Under the pieces are notes generated by a model. That model was not told where the DNA came from. It did not search any database and saw only the letters and a list, made by a program, of their open reading frames with translations. A DNA stretch of 64,000 nt. It comes from Sweltsa coloradensis (taxonomy: Eukaryota > Arthropoda > Insecta > Plecoptera > Chloroperlidae). Position numbers and translations under genes: made by a program. Below, one piece after another: positions 24,033 to 35,967 of the stretch (positions within the stretch are counted from its first letter, which is position 1; every line of letters starts with the position of its first letter). The DNA lies in the NCBI GenBank assembly GCA_024449915.1, contig JAMZAV010000309.1:310001-374000 (forward strand), in the 5' to 3' direction.

Positions 24033-24847
24033 TATTCTTTACTAGCAATGACAAAAATATGAAGTTGGATGAAAATCACATTTAAATAATGTACAATCCA
24101 TTGAAAATGCTCAGCCTTCAACGCTTATGTACTAAAACGTGCAATAATCCGTATTTTTATTATCTGTTGTTCATGAGTTAGATTAATAAATCCTAATAAT
24201 AGCGCTGACCAAAATAATTTGTGAAATTATGCTTGAATCAAATTTTAGTAAAATTATTTATACTATTTTTGCCATGTCTTCATTTTTTAATAATGAAATC
24301 ATATTACTATTAGAAATTGGTTGTAAACAATAGTTCAAACATACAATTACCTACAAATCAGTATAAGAAGATAAAAAATCGATCAACTGTGTCAAGAGCT
24401 ATGTACATTTTAAGAGAGTAACTATTTCCCAAAGGTTCTGGCTCCTGGTCTATAAACCAGTATTTTGTACCAGACATATTTTTAAGTTGCGCTAAAAACT
24501 TTGAAGTGTATTGATCCCGAAGATTCCCTCAAGACCTAATCAAGTCGGAGTAGTGGTTTATCTCAGTAGTGGTTTATTCGAGTTGAGAGCGAACGAAAAC
24601 ACAAAGAGCTTATAGAAAACAGACTTTCTAGGAGTAGTTAGGCCTACAGAAATTTAAAGTCTTCGCTTCGCTCGTCACGCTCACTATACAAATCCTATCC
24701 AGAACGTTGAATAAAAACGAACATTTATACTACTTATTAGGTCTGCTTGGAAACACAAGTCACCTCAAGATAGAGTTCGAAATCATCTAACTCTAACGTA
24801 TCTGAGATTGTAACTGTGGCAGAACTCGAGACGTGTGAAGTTAGCGT
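24033..24847. other. Nothing recognised apart from a short GCTTCGCTCG word
   Basis: CTTCGCTTCGCTCGTCACG at 24660 resembles the family A right end, but no flanking match supports a full copy. Confidence 0.45.
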
Positions 24848-25077
24848 CGGTGTCCCAGGGATGGCTTACCCCCGGGCTCGTTTACCCCTAGATAAATCAA
24901 CTCTAGAGTACATTTACCCCCCGGTAAACCAGCCCTAGGGTACGAATACCCCCGTAAGGGTTGGTTTACTCCCGTGTCATTTTCTCTTATATTGAATTCA
25001 GGGGGGTGTATTCGTACCCTAGGGCTGGTTTACCGAGGGGTAAACGTACCCGGGGGTAAGCGATCCCTGTAACACCG
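24848..25077. repeat. GC-rich inverted repeat with GTTTACCCC motifs
   Basis: The left arm from 24848 and the right arm to 25077 are complementary, with GCTTACCCCCGGG, CGTTTACCCC and a GGTAAACCAGCCCTAGGGTA core. The left arm carries an extra ~30 bases containing a further TTTACCCC. The loop (about 24960-25000) is AT-rich. The 69-residue minus frame over it is a by-product. GC is far above the surroundings. Confidence 0.85.
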
Positions 25078-25902
25078 GTACACGACACAACATCTGACAA
25101 TGACAACATGCTGACACGAGGAACATACACCAAGACCCTTACCGAATGACGTTCTTTATTCTTATCGACGCTAATTAAATAAACTGTCAACATCAAGATC
25201 CGGAAAAGGCACGTACAAAGGTGTCACGGTTTGAGATCCGGACGCGTTAGGGGAATAAAGCAAACAAATTAGTAAAAGTCGTCGCTAAGAATTAGCTAAT
25301 GATTTTACGGAGTTTCATAGAAATTTCAACTAGGTAATATATTTTTTAATTACCGAACAGCAAGAGAAGAAGAAACAAGAAGTCCAAACACAGCACAGAA
25401 CCAGGAAAATAAATTGGGATTTTCATAAAAAATTTGATAAAGTTAAAAAATAAATAGAACTAGGTTAATGGCATAAAAGCTTACATCTTTATTTTTCAAT
25501 ATATTGAGGTTAATATTTGTACCGGCTTTAAAAAAAATGCTTGCACTATGTTATTACCAGAGCAGTATACGTAATCAGTGAACACTTTCACTTAAAAGTA
25601 ACGTCGAGGTAGGTCTAATGGATTGCCAAATAAATGGAGATGTGATTATGGGATAGTGATTAATTATGCAGGTGAGCAGAGAGGTTTCAATGATTAACGT
25701 GGACTTACAATCAGCACCACTCCGACATAGCAGTGGTCAATTGGGTTACGCTACGGTTAGGGCCTACTCTCCAAAGCCGTCTTTCGTTGGAATTCTAACG
25801 GCCTGGCCCCTTTGTACCCCTAATATCATCATTAAATAGTAAACAATCTGTCGTAGCCACATTAGCAGCTTATACTTACGTTCCGTTACCAACAGAGGCA
25901 GC

Positions 25903-26050
25903 TCATACGTAGCGTGTAAGTCTCTGATTAGGGAGGTCACGGGATCGAATCCTGCCACCGGCAATCCCGACTCAATGATTTTCTGGATTTCTGCTATTTT
26001 CTTCAGTCATTATTGCGAACGCAAGGGACCGAGTCCTCTTAAATAGACCT
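25903..26050 (+). mobile_element. SINE family 2, copy with B-box-like word
   Basis: AGCGTGTAAGTCTCTGATT, GGATCGAATCCTGCCACCGG, CAATCCCGACT and GAGTCCTCT match the family 2 order. The tRNA-like part cannot form a full cloverleaf. Confidence 0.6.
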
Positions 26051-26747
26051 CGATCAATCTAGTTACTCACACTGGGTATAATGCTGACGTGAACCCTATA
26101 CGGCGGGTATTCTTACGAAGAGAAGCTGCTTGCGTATGAAATAATTCATTAATAAAAATATATAATTATATGCAACAACTCATTCACCCGGAAACGTATA
26201 ATAATAAAATCACCCACACTGAACTTTAACCTGGGTAACTTATACTAATAATGGTATATACTAAAAACCTTTCATAATCAAATATTGTTTACAATGACAT
26301 GGACGATTTATTTTAACCACTCAACAACATTAATCATTTTCACTGTACGTCTATATTACATTCAATGTATAAAATATCTGTTAATTTGGAGTGTACATAA
26401 AATAATTGTAAAAAGGTCAAATAGAACTGATGTAAATGTTGGAAAATAGTGTTTAATTATCAATTAGCTAAATGGTTATTCCATAAATATGTTTCAAATG
26501 TCAAAACAGTTTATATATTACATCATCTGACCGTGAGCTGACTACTTTACAGTTTACCCAGATGCATATAGTAAATGCACGCTACAGTGAGTCTATATGT
26601 ATATATCAACGTATGAAAACGCGCAGACCATAATACAGAAGACATATAATTGGATAGTGAAGAAAATGTCACAAGTACAACAATGAAAAAGTCATAATAT
26701 AGTGTGGCATTCTTGTGATCGAACTTATTATGGATTACGCAACTTTT

Positions 26748-26941
26748 AGTATAGATCAATATAACTTAATTTACTTTATATAACTTTAGGTGGTTGGTAG
26801 TAAATAGTAAAGTTATATTGATCTATACTGACTGATTGTGTATTACCATTGAGTTTAGAATATGTATAATCTAACCTAACCTAACCACCTATATATATAT
26901 TGTATACATATTCTAAACTCAATGGTAATACACAATTAGTC
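26748..26941. repeat. Two adjacent hairpins with a CCTAA run
   Basis: Hairpin 1: AGTATAGATCAATATAACTT (26748-26767) pairs with 26810-26829. Hairpin 2: 26830-26868 pairs with 26903-26941 with one mismatch over 39 bases. The loop of hairpin 2 contains AACCTAACCTAACC, and its ACCACCT can pair with AGGTGGT in loop 1. Stem 2 begins one base after stem 1 ends. Confidence 0.85.
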
Positions 26942-28356
26942 GTGTATAAATACGAATACAATGCTCAGCTCAAATGTAGAGCCAGTGAAAACAAGTAACC
27001 CGGGACGGATTTAATTTTAGCTTAGTAGTTTTAGGGTAGACATGGTTTGGAGATACACTAGCGTTCGTTCCTTGTGACCACCCAGTCCCACACTCAATCA
27101 CGGATACACAGGGATGTGAGGAATCCAGTCTCCGACTGAGAGCGGTTTTAACTCGACATTGTTTGCATAACCCAAATCAACTCTAGACGATCAAGACATC
27201 GATCTACAACAGCCCGGGAACGGTAACAAGAATATTGGCACTCCCCGGTAGCTGTAACGATAATCGGATGCTCCTGCCGGGCTGTTATAGAGCGTCCTTT
27301 ACAGTCTTGCAGCTTACCGCCATACCATGAACATCACAAATGTAATTAGTTAATTAATTGATAACTCACTCATCAAATCCATGTCCAAAGGGGTTTGTTA
27401 TTAAACACATCTGTCTATTGCGATTTAGCCAATGTATTGCAACCTCACTTATTTTAACCACAAATTAATTAGTAGCGATATATAATTAACATTGCCAAGA
27501 TTTATTGGAAACCACAGCGTATAATCAGAAACGAATAAAAAAAAATTAAGGGCTGTTGTTATGTGAGTTACATTATTGATTCCAGTAATTGTCTAATAAT
27601 GCAGCCGAAATCATGCTAATTTAATAAATAAAAGTAAATCATGTATATCAAATGTTTATTATCAAAATAAAATAATTCAATCTTTACAAAGAACACCGTT
27701 TCAGTATGTTGGACATATCTGAACAGTTAAAATCATCAATATAATATATGGATTTCATCTTTTGTCAAAATAGTAGCAAAGCGATCTTAAATTTTGCACT
27801 CACTCATGCATACGTCCTAGGGTTCAAATTCTAATTACCAAGATGCCTCCAACCCATCTTCTTAAACAATTAACCACAGAATACTATATTCAACAAAAAA
27901 AAACATTAAATTTCAAAGATAATTAGTAAAGGAGAACCAAAAAACAAAAGAGCGACCAAGTTAATAACCCAAACACAGTTACCGAGTTAAATATCAGTTT
28001 ATCCAGTCTGTAAATGGAATTATATGGAAACCAATCAATAAATCCATCTCAGCCGGGTACCGATCCCGGGATATAAACGCTACTTATATGATCATACATA
28101 AAGCCAGCGCCATGAAATAGCTGCAGTACAGTGTAGGCTTACATTAGAAAACGGACGGAAATCTAATTTTTAGTTATACTAATAGGGAATACCACTAATT
28201 GAGGTTGTAAACCCTTTTAAAGGATCTAACACTCACAAATATAAAAAGAGCCCTGGAAAGCTAGACGACGTTCTCAGTCGCTTATCAACCCTATACAAAT
28301 GACTTGCAATTAAAAATGAATATAATATAGAACTATTTGCTGATACCCTCTGTCTC
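26942..28356. other. Mostly unassigned
   Basis: An imperfect hairpin (AACAGCCCGGG at 27207 against CCGGGCTGTT at 27277) is the main structure besides the weak tRNA-like module at 28042. Confidence 0.4.
28042..28115 (-). mobile_element. Weak tRNA-like module
   Basis: On the minus strand, GGCGCTGGCTTTATG and CCCGGGATCGGTACCCGGC are spaced like the A and B regions of a tRNA-derived repeat. It is decayed, and no second copy is obvious. Confidence 0.35.
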
Positions 28357-28457
28357 TGTCGATGAAACGGTGGTAGCGAACACCTAAAATATTATTGTGG
28401 AGAAACGAATGTGTCGATGAAACGGAGATGTCGATGAAACGAAGTGTCGATGAAACG
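28357..28457. repeat. Four copies of a 13-bp word
   Basis: TGTCGATGAAACG occurs at 28357, 28412, 28429 and 28445. The last three are spaced 17 and 16 bases apart. This is a short, irregular tandem cluster. Confidence 0.8.
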
Positions 28458-28551
28458 AAGGCGACCCGTTTTATACATCCAAGAAGTCCATGGTTTATGT
28501 GCTTCCGATTTTTTTCCCCGGGTTATTTTGAAAATGGATATTCAGTAGCAA

Positions 28552-28713
28552 AATCACTTCTTAGCAAGCAGAGGTGGGTACAGTTTGCGAATCAAGCCAA
28601 TGTTGTACCATATATAGTAGGTATATGGCCATAATCACTTCTTAGTAAGCAGAGGTGGGTACAGTTTGCGAACCAAGCCAATGTTGTACCGTTTAAAGGA
28701 GGTATGGTCACAC
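28552..28713. repeat. 81-bp direct duplication
   Basis: AATCACTTCTTAG at 28552 recurs at 28633, and both are followed by nearly identical sequence through AAGCCAATGTTGTACC. There are two units with few differences, adjacent to the 13-bp cluster at 28357-28457. Confidence 0.85.
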
Positions 28714-29923
28714 ACTAATTATTCTACAATCATTAACTAGTGTTTAATGGATATAGAAAGAAAATACTGTTCCTCCACAAGCTCAATAATTCTGTATCCT
28801 TGGATTCTCAAGTATGTAAACTGCTTCAATACCAGTGATTAATTTAATATTTTATCTTAAAAGAGAATAAAATAGTGCAAAGTGAGAAGTAATGCATAAG
28901 CAAATATATTTTGTATGGCCCAGAAATAATGCAAATTATTTGATTCAATATTATAACATCTCAATTATTTGTGAAATATTGACACGTTGTGTACTTCATA
29001 AAATCAGAGCTAAACCCCTGCATGCAACTTTAACTCTATTGATGAAATATTGACCATACATGGTGTTGGTAGATATATGTAGATATATGTTTGATCTCTG
29101 TCAAATAAAAATAATGTCAAGTTATTGTAGCTCATACTGGTCTGTGCTGTGCTGTGCTGATACGAGTGCGCGTGATTATAATTGACGCAAACAGTTATTC
29201 TAGGTAATCACTAATCTTGATGTACTTTACAGGAGGATTAATGTCAAAATTATTGACACTCGCGTATTTATCAACGACCCTCACTCACTCTTTTGTTGAA
29301 TTTATTATAAATTCTTCAATTCTGTTGATACTCTCTTTTATACGTTTGAAAATGATGCAAATGTTATTTCGATACTGGACGTCATCAGGACAGGCGTCAG
29401 TTAGGGTTTCGTGTTTTCAATACAAATCATTTTGACGCCCACTAAAGGATGCCATGAATTTTCCCTCGGCAAATTGGAAATGATTTCACTTGTATCGTTC
29501 ACCTTGGAGAGTAAAATAATAGTTTTAAAGAAAATTGCTATATACACCTATTTAATCTCTCTCGCGTATTAGGTGTTTAAAGTGTAAAAATATTTGAGAT
29601 AAAAGTTCCAAGAGCTATTTCTAACATTATACTCAATCACGCCATTCTGAACATTTTGACCTGCAGCCATGATGCCGGTGGCAGGTGTCAGCCTCCTCTA
29701 TCGGTAAACATTCTCAAACTCTCACACTCTCTTCATTTAGTTAGACACCCTGAAGAGAGCCAGATTACTCTGTAAGTCGTCTAGGAAATGTTATTTAAAA
29801 CCATAAGTGCACATTATTGCAAGACATTTAGCGAACTATAAAGGGACATTATATTGAGAAATTATGTGGGAGGTGTTTTCTTGCTTCCTATGGTTATGTA
29901 ATAAGTCATTAAAGATTTCATCA
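28714..29923. other. Nothing recognised
   Basis: The 72-residue frame at 29217-29435 is hydrophobic but has no known motif and sits in ordinary AT-rich DNA. Confidence 0.45.
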
Positions 29924-29931
29924 TTCATATG

Positions 29932-30478
29932 CAGGGGCGTAGGAACGGGGGGGGATGGGGGGGAAACTCCCCCCCACTTGTTGGCTTGACCCCCCCCAGT
30001 GGGGGGTCAAGCCAGGTATGGGTGTCATTTGCTAGCTTATAGCTTGTTGGGAGATTTTTAGGATTTTTACTACAGTAGGGCTTGCAAACAAAAAGGAAGG
30101 TTTTTGTTAAATTTTTTTTACAAAGATTCAGTAAGAGACGTGATTTGCGAGCCTAGACTATGGCAATCTGATATTAGACTAATATTATTATATTTTGTGT
30201 GCAGTGTTTTCACTCCCAAGCAGACTGTCGACCGATTTCAGTCAGGTAATCAATCTTCAATGCAATATTAGCTTCAAAATGTAACCCTTATTCACAATTA
30301 AAATTCGCCTGAAAACGTGTTTCAGGCCACCTATCAAGGGAACCTTAAAAAAATCGCGCCTACGGCGAATAAGCCTCCGGCGGCTGGGGCTTCGCCCCAG
30401 ACCCCGGTTTGTCCACCCAACCTTGTAGTCAACTTAAGTGTGACCCCACCCACTAAAAAAATAGTTCCTACGCCACTG
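29932..30478. mobile_element. hAT-like MITE with 8-bp target-site duplication
   Basis: Seen: the ends are CAGGGGCGTAGGAAC and, reversed, CAGTGGCGTAGGAAC: 15-bp terminal inverted repeats with one mismatch. They are flanked on both sides by TTCATATG (29924-29931 and 30479-30486). The element is 547 bp, and no transposase frame is present. Inside are G/C-run hairpins near 29949-30015 and a GGGGCTTCGCCCC hairpin near 30388. Known: CA(G)-type ends with 8-bp duplications are the hallmark of the hAT superfamily. Inferred: a non-autonomous hAT element mobilised in trans. Confidence 0.88.
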
Positions 30479-30908
30479 TTCATATGTCAAGTACCAATTA
30501 ATATATTCGTGCACATTGATTATGCTACAAAACATATTTTCAACTTATCCATTTCAAAAAAGAAGGCGACGGGAAACAAATAATATCACGCGCTGTAGAA
30601 CAAATTAAGAGAAATGAGTTTTTGGCAATATTATCGGGATACAGTTCAATAAATTGTGGATATGTGACCTTCCGGTTCAATAGCGAAAGTATTGAGACAG
30701 GGTTCTCTCTGGAGGATCAAGCAGACACTGGCTAGGAATAACTAGGTCCAGTTTCAGGTTTAATGATATGTCCTCATACGATGGCCCTTAACCTTCCCGT
30801 AAAGGCATAACTTATTAGGATGGCCAACTAAGAAAGGACTACACATTGTGAGCTGAATGTAGACAGTGGGTTACCGATAGTATCTTAGTAACGGGTAGTT
30901 CAGAAGAG

Positions 30909-31788
30909 CACACACGGTGGAGTCAAGCGCCTTGGAAGTATGCAACCTCACTCTCACGTGTGGTACACTGGTTGCTGTGATCCAGGCAGCACACACGGTG
31001 GAGTCAAGCACCTTGGAAGTATGCAACCTCACTCTCACGTGTGGTACACTGGTTGCTGTGATCCAGGCAGCACACACGGTGGAGTCAGAACCTTGGAAGT
31101 ATGCAACCTCACTCTCACGTGTGGTACACTGGTTGCTGTGATCCAGGCAGCACACACGGTGGAGTCAAGCACCTTGGAAGTATGCAACCTCACTCTCACG
31201 TGTGGTACACTGGTTGCTGTGATCCAGGCAGCACACACGGTGGAGTCAAGCACCTTGGAAGTATGCAACCTCACTCTCACGGTGGTACACTGGTTGCTGT
31301 GATCCAGGCAGCACACACGGTGGAGTCAAGCACCTTGGAAGTATGCAACCTCACTCTCACGTGTGGTACACTGGTTGCTGTGATCCTGGCAGCACACACG
31401 GTGGAGTCAAGCACCTTGGAAGTATGCAACCTCACTCTCACGTGTGGTACACTGGTTGCTGTGATCCAGGCAGCACACACGGTGGAGTCAAGCACCTTGG
31501 AAGTATACAACCTCACTCTCACCTCTGGTACACCGGTTGCTCTGAACCAGGCAGCACACACGGTGGAGTCAAGCACCTTGGAAGTATGCAACCTCACTCT
31601 CACGTGTGGTACACTGGTTGCTGTGATCCAGGCAGCACACACGGTGGAGTCAAGCACCTTGGAAGTATGCAACCTCACTCTCACGTGTGGTACACTGGTT
31701 GCTGTGATCCAGGCAGCACACACGGTGGAGTCAAGCACCTTGGAAGTATGCAACCTCACTCTCACGTGTGGTACACTGGTTGCTGTGA
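30909..31788. repeat. 81-bp minisatellite, 11 copies
   Basis: Eleven head-to-tail units begin at the word CACACGGTGG at 30911, 30992, 31073, 31153, 31234, 31314, 31395, 31476, 31557, 31638 and 31719. The period is 81 except for two single-base deletions that make 80. Copies are almost identical except the unit at 31476, which has several substitutions. Because 81 is divisible by three, long frames stay open on both strands (up to 244 residues on +), giving 27-residue protein repeats. I regard these as by-products, since there is no domain and the deletions shift the frame. Nine of the 11 units carry the palindrome CACGTG. No homology to a known protein is evident. Confidence 0.95.
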
Positions 31789-32979
31789 AAACTCCAACCT
31801 CTTTACGTCTTCTTTTTTATCTGGAATTGTCATAAACAAGTAATAACGGGTTCAGACTTTTTTAAAGTGGTTAAAAATAGGATTAGAATGGCATAATTAA
31901 AATTTTATACAGTCCTGTTGAAATACTCATTAGGGAGCAAAGCTTCCCCTATTAGTATTCAATTTTTGTCCTTCCGTCCGTCTGTGCGTGTGTCACGACT
32001 CGCTATAGAACCTGAACACAATCTACGATTGACATGTGTTTTATTGTTGATATTATCATTCAATAAGGATTATTAAGAATATTTTGGTGAACCTGTGGAC
32101 AAGGGTGCGGGGACAGAATTTTGTATAAGTGGCAGCTCCACTAAATTTGTCAATAAACGATTAAGATTTTATTTGTGATCTTCTTCGGCAATTTTTGTAG
32201 TACAGTGTTTCTATTCCTGTTTTGAGTAGTCTCGTACTCGTGGTTTGTTGTATTACTTCCATCCATACTCCTGTTACTTTGCTTGAAAATCTTAAATGTA
32301 ATAATAAATCTGGAAACAAAGATTGTGACTGTTATTCTTTTATATAAAATTGTAAGAAGCCGTATACTTGGCATGAAAAATTCTTGATAGATTCAATAGA
32401 ACGACAATACATTTTGGCGAAGAATCGCTGATTTTATTGACAATTTGAAGCAACCTTCGAAGTTGTTGGTTAAAATATTAATATCCCCGTGGCAGAACAG
32501 ATTTTTCGGGAAACGTATTAAAGGAAGAAACTTTACAAAGAAGTTCAACAAGTTTCTCTATGTTTCAATATCGCGTACGGCTATAGAAGGAACTTTTAAA
32601 ATCTAAGTATTCTTTATTGTACGGAACCTAGATTGCCCCGATTAAAGTTTATCGGCTTAAATATTATTTCTCCTCAAATATTGACTGCATGAGAACGAAA
32701 TGAAACCTCTAGGGCATGGTATAAATTAGACTTATTATTAATAATGTTATCTAATTTATAACGTTCCAATTTGCCGTGACATTAATTAAAACATACCCTA
32801 TAAACCGTAACAAAGTTAATAATATAACGATCCTTTTCGGCATTCAACTATTTTTAACGATCTATTGTCATTGAATTTTAATTAAATTATCTAATTTTGT
32901 ATAATTAGGCTAAAATGATTTATGGGAAACGACAATAATTAATGTAAGAAATTAAACTTGGTAAAGTGAGGTGTGTTAA
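31789..32979. other. Nothing recognised
   Basis: A small palindromic word (GGGAGCAAAGCTTCCCC) at 31933 is followed by CCGTCCGTCTGTGCGTGTGT. This could be the end of a repeat, but no partner is in the window. Confidence 0.4.
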
Positions 32980-33080
32980 AGAAGAAGAAGAAGAAGATGA
33001 AGATGAAGAAGAAGAAGAAGAAGAAGAAGAAGAAGAAGAAGAAGAAGAAGAAGAAGAAGAAGAAGAGAAGAAGAAGAGAT
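32980..33080. repeat. (GAA)n microsatellite
   Basis: About 100 bases of GAA triplets with GAT and GAG interruptions. Minus-strand poly-phenylalanine or poly-leucine frames across it are artefacts. Confidence 0.97.
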
Positions 33081-33682
33081 GAAGAATAGTGAAGGAAATA
33101 AAAGGTTTGAGGAAAGGAAATCCTCAATGTGAGAAACTCTCTCCTGGTGACACAGGAAGAAAGTACGGCTTCCTGGTTTGATTGATGAAAAGAAGGAGTT
33201 TGCAACTGAGACTGCATGGAAGCCGGGATGAAGACGGATCATATAAAATTAATATGAGCGTGTTCTGCATTTATTATACGTGTAGGCCTATATCATTGGG
33301 GCTCTTGGTAGGGTATACGAACACCTTGACGAGTATCTGACAAAGCTTACCGTTGTGTTGTGTTTACAATGACAGATGCTCCCGCGTGTTTGCTTTGTGA
33401 CGTTGAGACGACGACGGAACGACTGTCATCTACAAAACTAAGCACGAAGAAGAATATATTGTTCCACGAATGAAAATTTAGGCAAATATAGGAAAAAAGT
33501 TTATGATTAACAATATAAATATTTATTTAAATTTACAAAATCGTTAAATTTGAAATTTATTGGGGGGAAAATGCTCAGGGTCAATTGTATGCCCCCCCTT
33601 CCCTTTAAGTGACTATAACTAGGTATATTGAGATGGTTGTAAAAGAATGTATAAAAGGTACAAATAATTATAAAAAACTTTT

Positions 33683-33762
33683 AGTCGAGATTGCCGATGT
33701 CGGGAATCAAACTTTAGATATCCTTTAAGTCTCGAGCAATACGCTTGAGCTACATCTGTTGG
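33683..33762 (-). mobile_element. SINE family 2 head
   Basis: On the minus strand it reads GATGTAGCTCAAGCGTATTG, then AAAGTTTGATTCCCGAC and ATCGGCAATCTCGACT. The A-box (TAGCTCAAGCG) and B-box (GTTTGATTCCC) spacing is tRNA-like. Confidence 0.55.
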
Positions 33763-34383
33763 TTATTGGACAAATGCAGTTAACGATAGAAAATAAAAAT
33801 ACAGTAAGATGTGAATTGCGATCGTTCAGGTCCGGAAAATCAAGCCCGAATAAAAGAAATAAAAGTCATTTATTGGGATATAAAAGAACATGTGTGCTGT
33901 GTGCCGGCCAGAACAACACAACAACTCTTGATCCCAGTCTGAGTAAAGTTCGCCTACTATCAGCGATTAATAAATAATAGTCAAGGGGAGTTAGGGAACA
34001 AAATGTAAGTGTAACCATGATTTGGATCCAGTCATTAGAGTAGAGTCCTTTACAATATTGTTCGGAACCTAATGTTCCCACGAATATCTTCTTCCTATTG
34101 AAGATGTGTACTTTTTTCTCTCATAGATATACTTGAGTGACGTATTAATGACGAGCCATTATGCCTGATTTTAAACAGCAGAACTGATTATACAGCTAAT
34201 AATCACATGCACTGGATAAGACGTTTAACAGATATTTCTATTATTATTTATTTCAGCAAATCTAGGTACACGTACAGAGAATTAGCTTGGCGTAATTTTC
34301 CCACTTTTTCTAAATAAACCATTTTCTTGTTTCTATCCCTTATTGATTGAATGTATAATAATATGTATGCATTTTAATTTGTG

Positions 34384-34473
34384 ATTAAGTTCTATTGTGT
34401 AAATAAACATCCCACATAAAATAAATAAAATAAATAAATAAATTAAGTTCTATTGTGTAAATAAACATCCCAC
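34384..34473. repeat. 32-bp direct repeat separated by AAAT-rich DNA
   Basis: An identical 32-base stretch beginning ATTAAGTTCTATTGTG is found at 34384-34415 and 34442-34473, with an ATAAATAAA-type microsatellite between. This may be slippage or a small duplication. Confidence 0.85.
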
Positions 34474-34890
34474 TTGACACCATTTTCGTGTGTAGAACAG
34501 ACTATAGTGGGTCTCTTATTCTAGCATGCAAAGATGAGACAACTTTCACTACTAGCCTTCTTTCTGGAGAAACAAAGTCGTTTTCCGAGTGCCTATTAGG
34601 TGGAGTGAGACGGTAATGATCGCAGCGGGTCAAACAAATGACTATCTGCTACTCATCGAAAGCATCGAAACGAACAAAAGGGTAGAATCGTCTGAGAGCT
34701 CGTCCTAATGACGTCTAGAAGCTCTGCAATGGTTATTGTGCTGTACACAACTAGTGCTCAATAATGGACGTAGACGACTTAACCCAGAGAAGCTTTGAAT
34801 AGAAGAGCCCACTTGCTGCAGCCTACCTTAGTGACCGATAAGCCCCGGACGTTGTACATTCGTGTGCAGACGCTGTTCAGACGCAGTGTA

Positions 34891-35079
<189 letters not shown>

Positions 35080-35967
35080 TTTTTTATTCTCACAGCATTG
35101 CAAAGGTTGCTTTTAAAGTTCACCGATAATTTAATAATTATCGTGGGGTACTTCAAAATATGACCTTTGAATAAAGTAATCAAATTTATCTACACGTGCG
35201 GAATAGCTTTTGTTTACTTCAACTCTTTCTCGAACACAAAAAGTCCGTTAGTATGCAAACTAAGTTTACCTTTACTCGGCGCGTTCCTCGTCCTGCCGCC
35301 ATAAATCTTACATCTCAATACAAATTGGCATACTTGGTAATAACGGACATCGCGCAGTACCTATCATATCAGATTTTCAATATTTATTATAGATCAATCT
35401 GAAAATGAGCAGTTATTAATCAAATTAACGGAAAAGTGCTATGATAGATGCCTTAATAATTAATTTTTACACAATATAAAATCACAAATAGATGCGAATA
35501 AAATTGTCTGAGAAACTTGAAAGCGCATAAATGAAAAAATGATGTAAGCAATCGCATCCCGAAATGGAGAAACACATTTTTTTCCACAACGTACTTTACC
35601 ACATTAAAAAACAGAGGGTGAAAGAATCAAGAATGGAAACTGCGCTGTACGTCCACAATGGTCAAGCGATTTCTGAAGATGAGAAAGAGATATTGGAAAC
35701 GACGACGTCGAGGAAAGAATGGGAGCGCAGATGAACATGGCACAACACAATGCTATCTATTTCACCCAATAGAAAGATATTAGGAAGAAAGTAATTGCAC
35801 ATTCGTCGCAACAGTTGGCAGAATGTAGCACCAGAGTTAGGTCAAAATACGACCACCAAACTATGCAAGATGCGTTGCAATTATTGAATTGTCCAACTGC
35901 CAGCAATGCTGATAAGAAATTGCTGTCATATTATCCATTTTGCTTGATGGTTGATAAATATAATTAA

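Noticed and set aside
24655..24690. Family A end fragment
   Set aside because: Only the CTTCGCTTCGCTCG word matches, and the flanks do not align.
26870..26887. Interstitial telomere array
   Set aside because: Only two full CCTAA units plus a partial one, so it is too short to call.
31101..31843. 244- and 166-residue repeat proteins
   Set aside because: These are frames kept open by the 81-bp satellite. Single-base deletions shift between frames, both strands are equally open, and no signal or domain is present.
32939..33242. Poly-phenylalanine and poly-leucine minus frames
   Set aside because: Artefacts of the GAA microsatellite.
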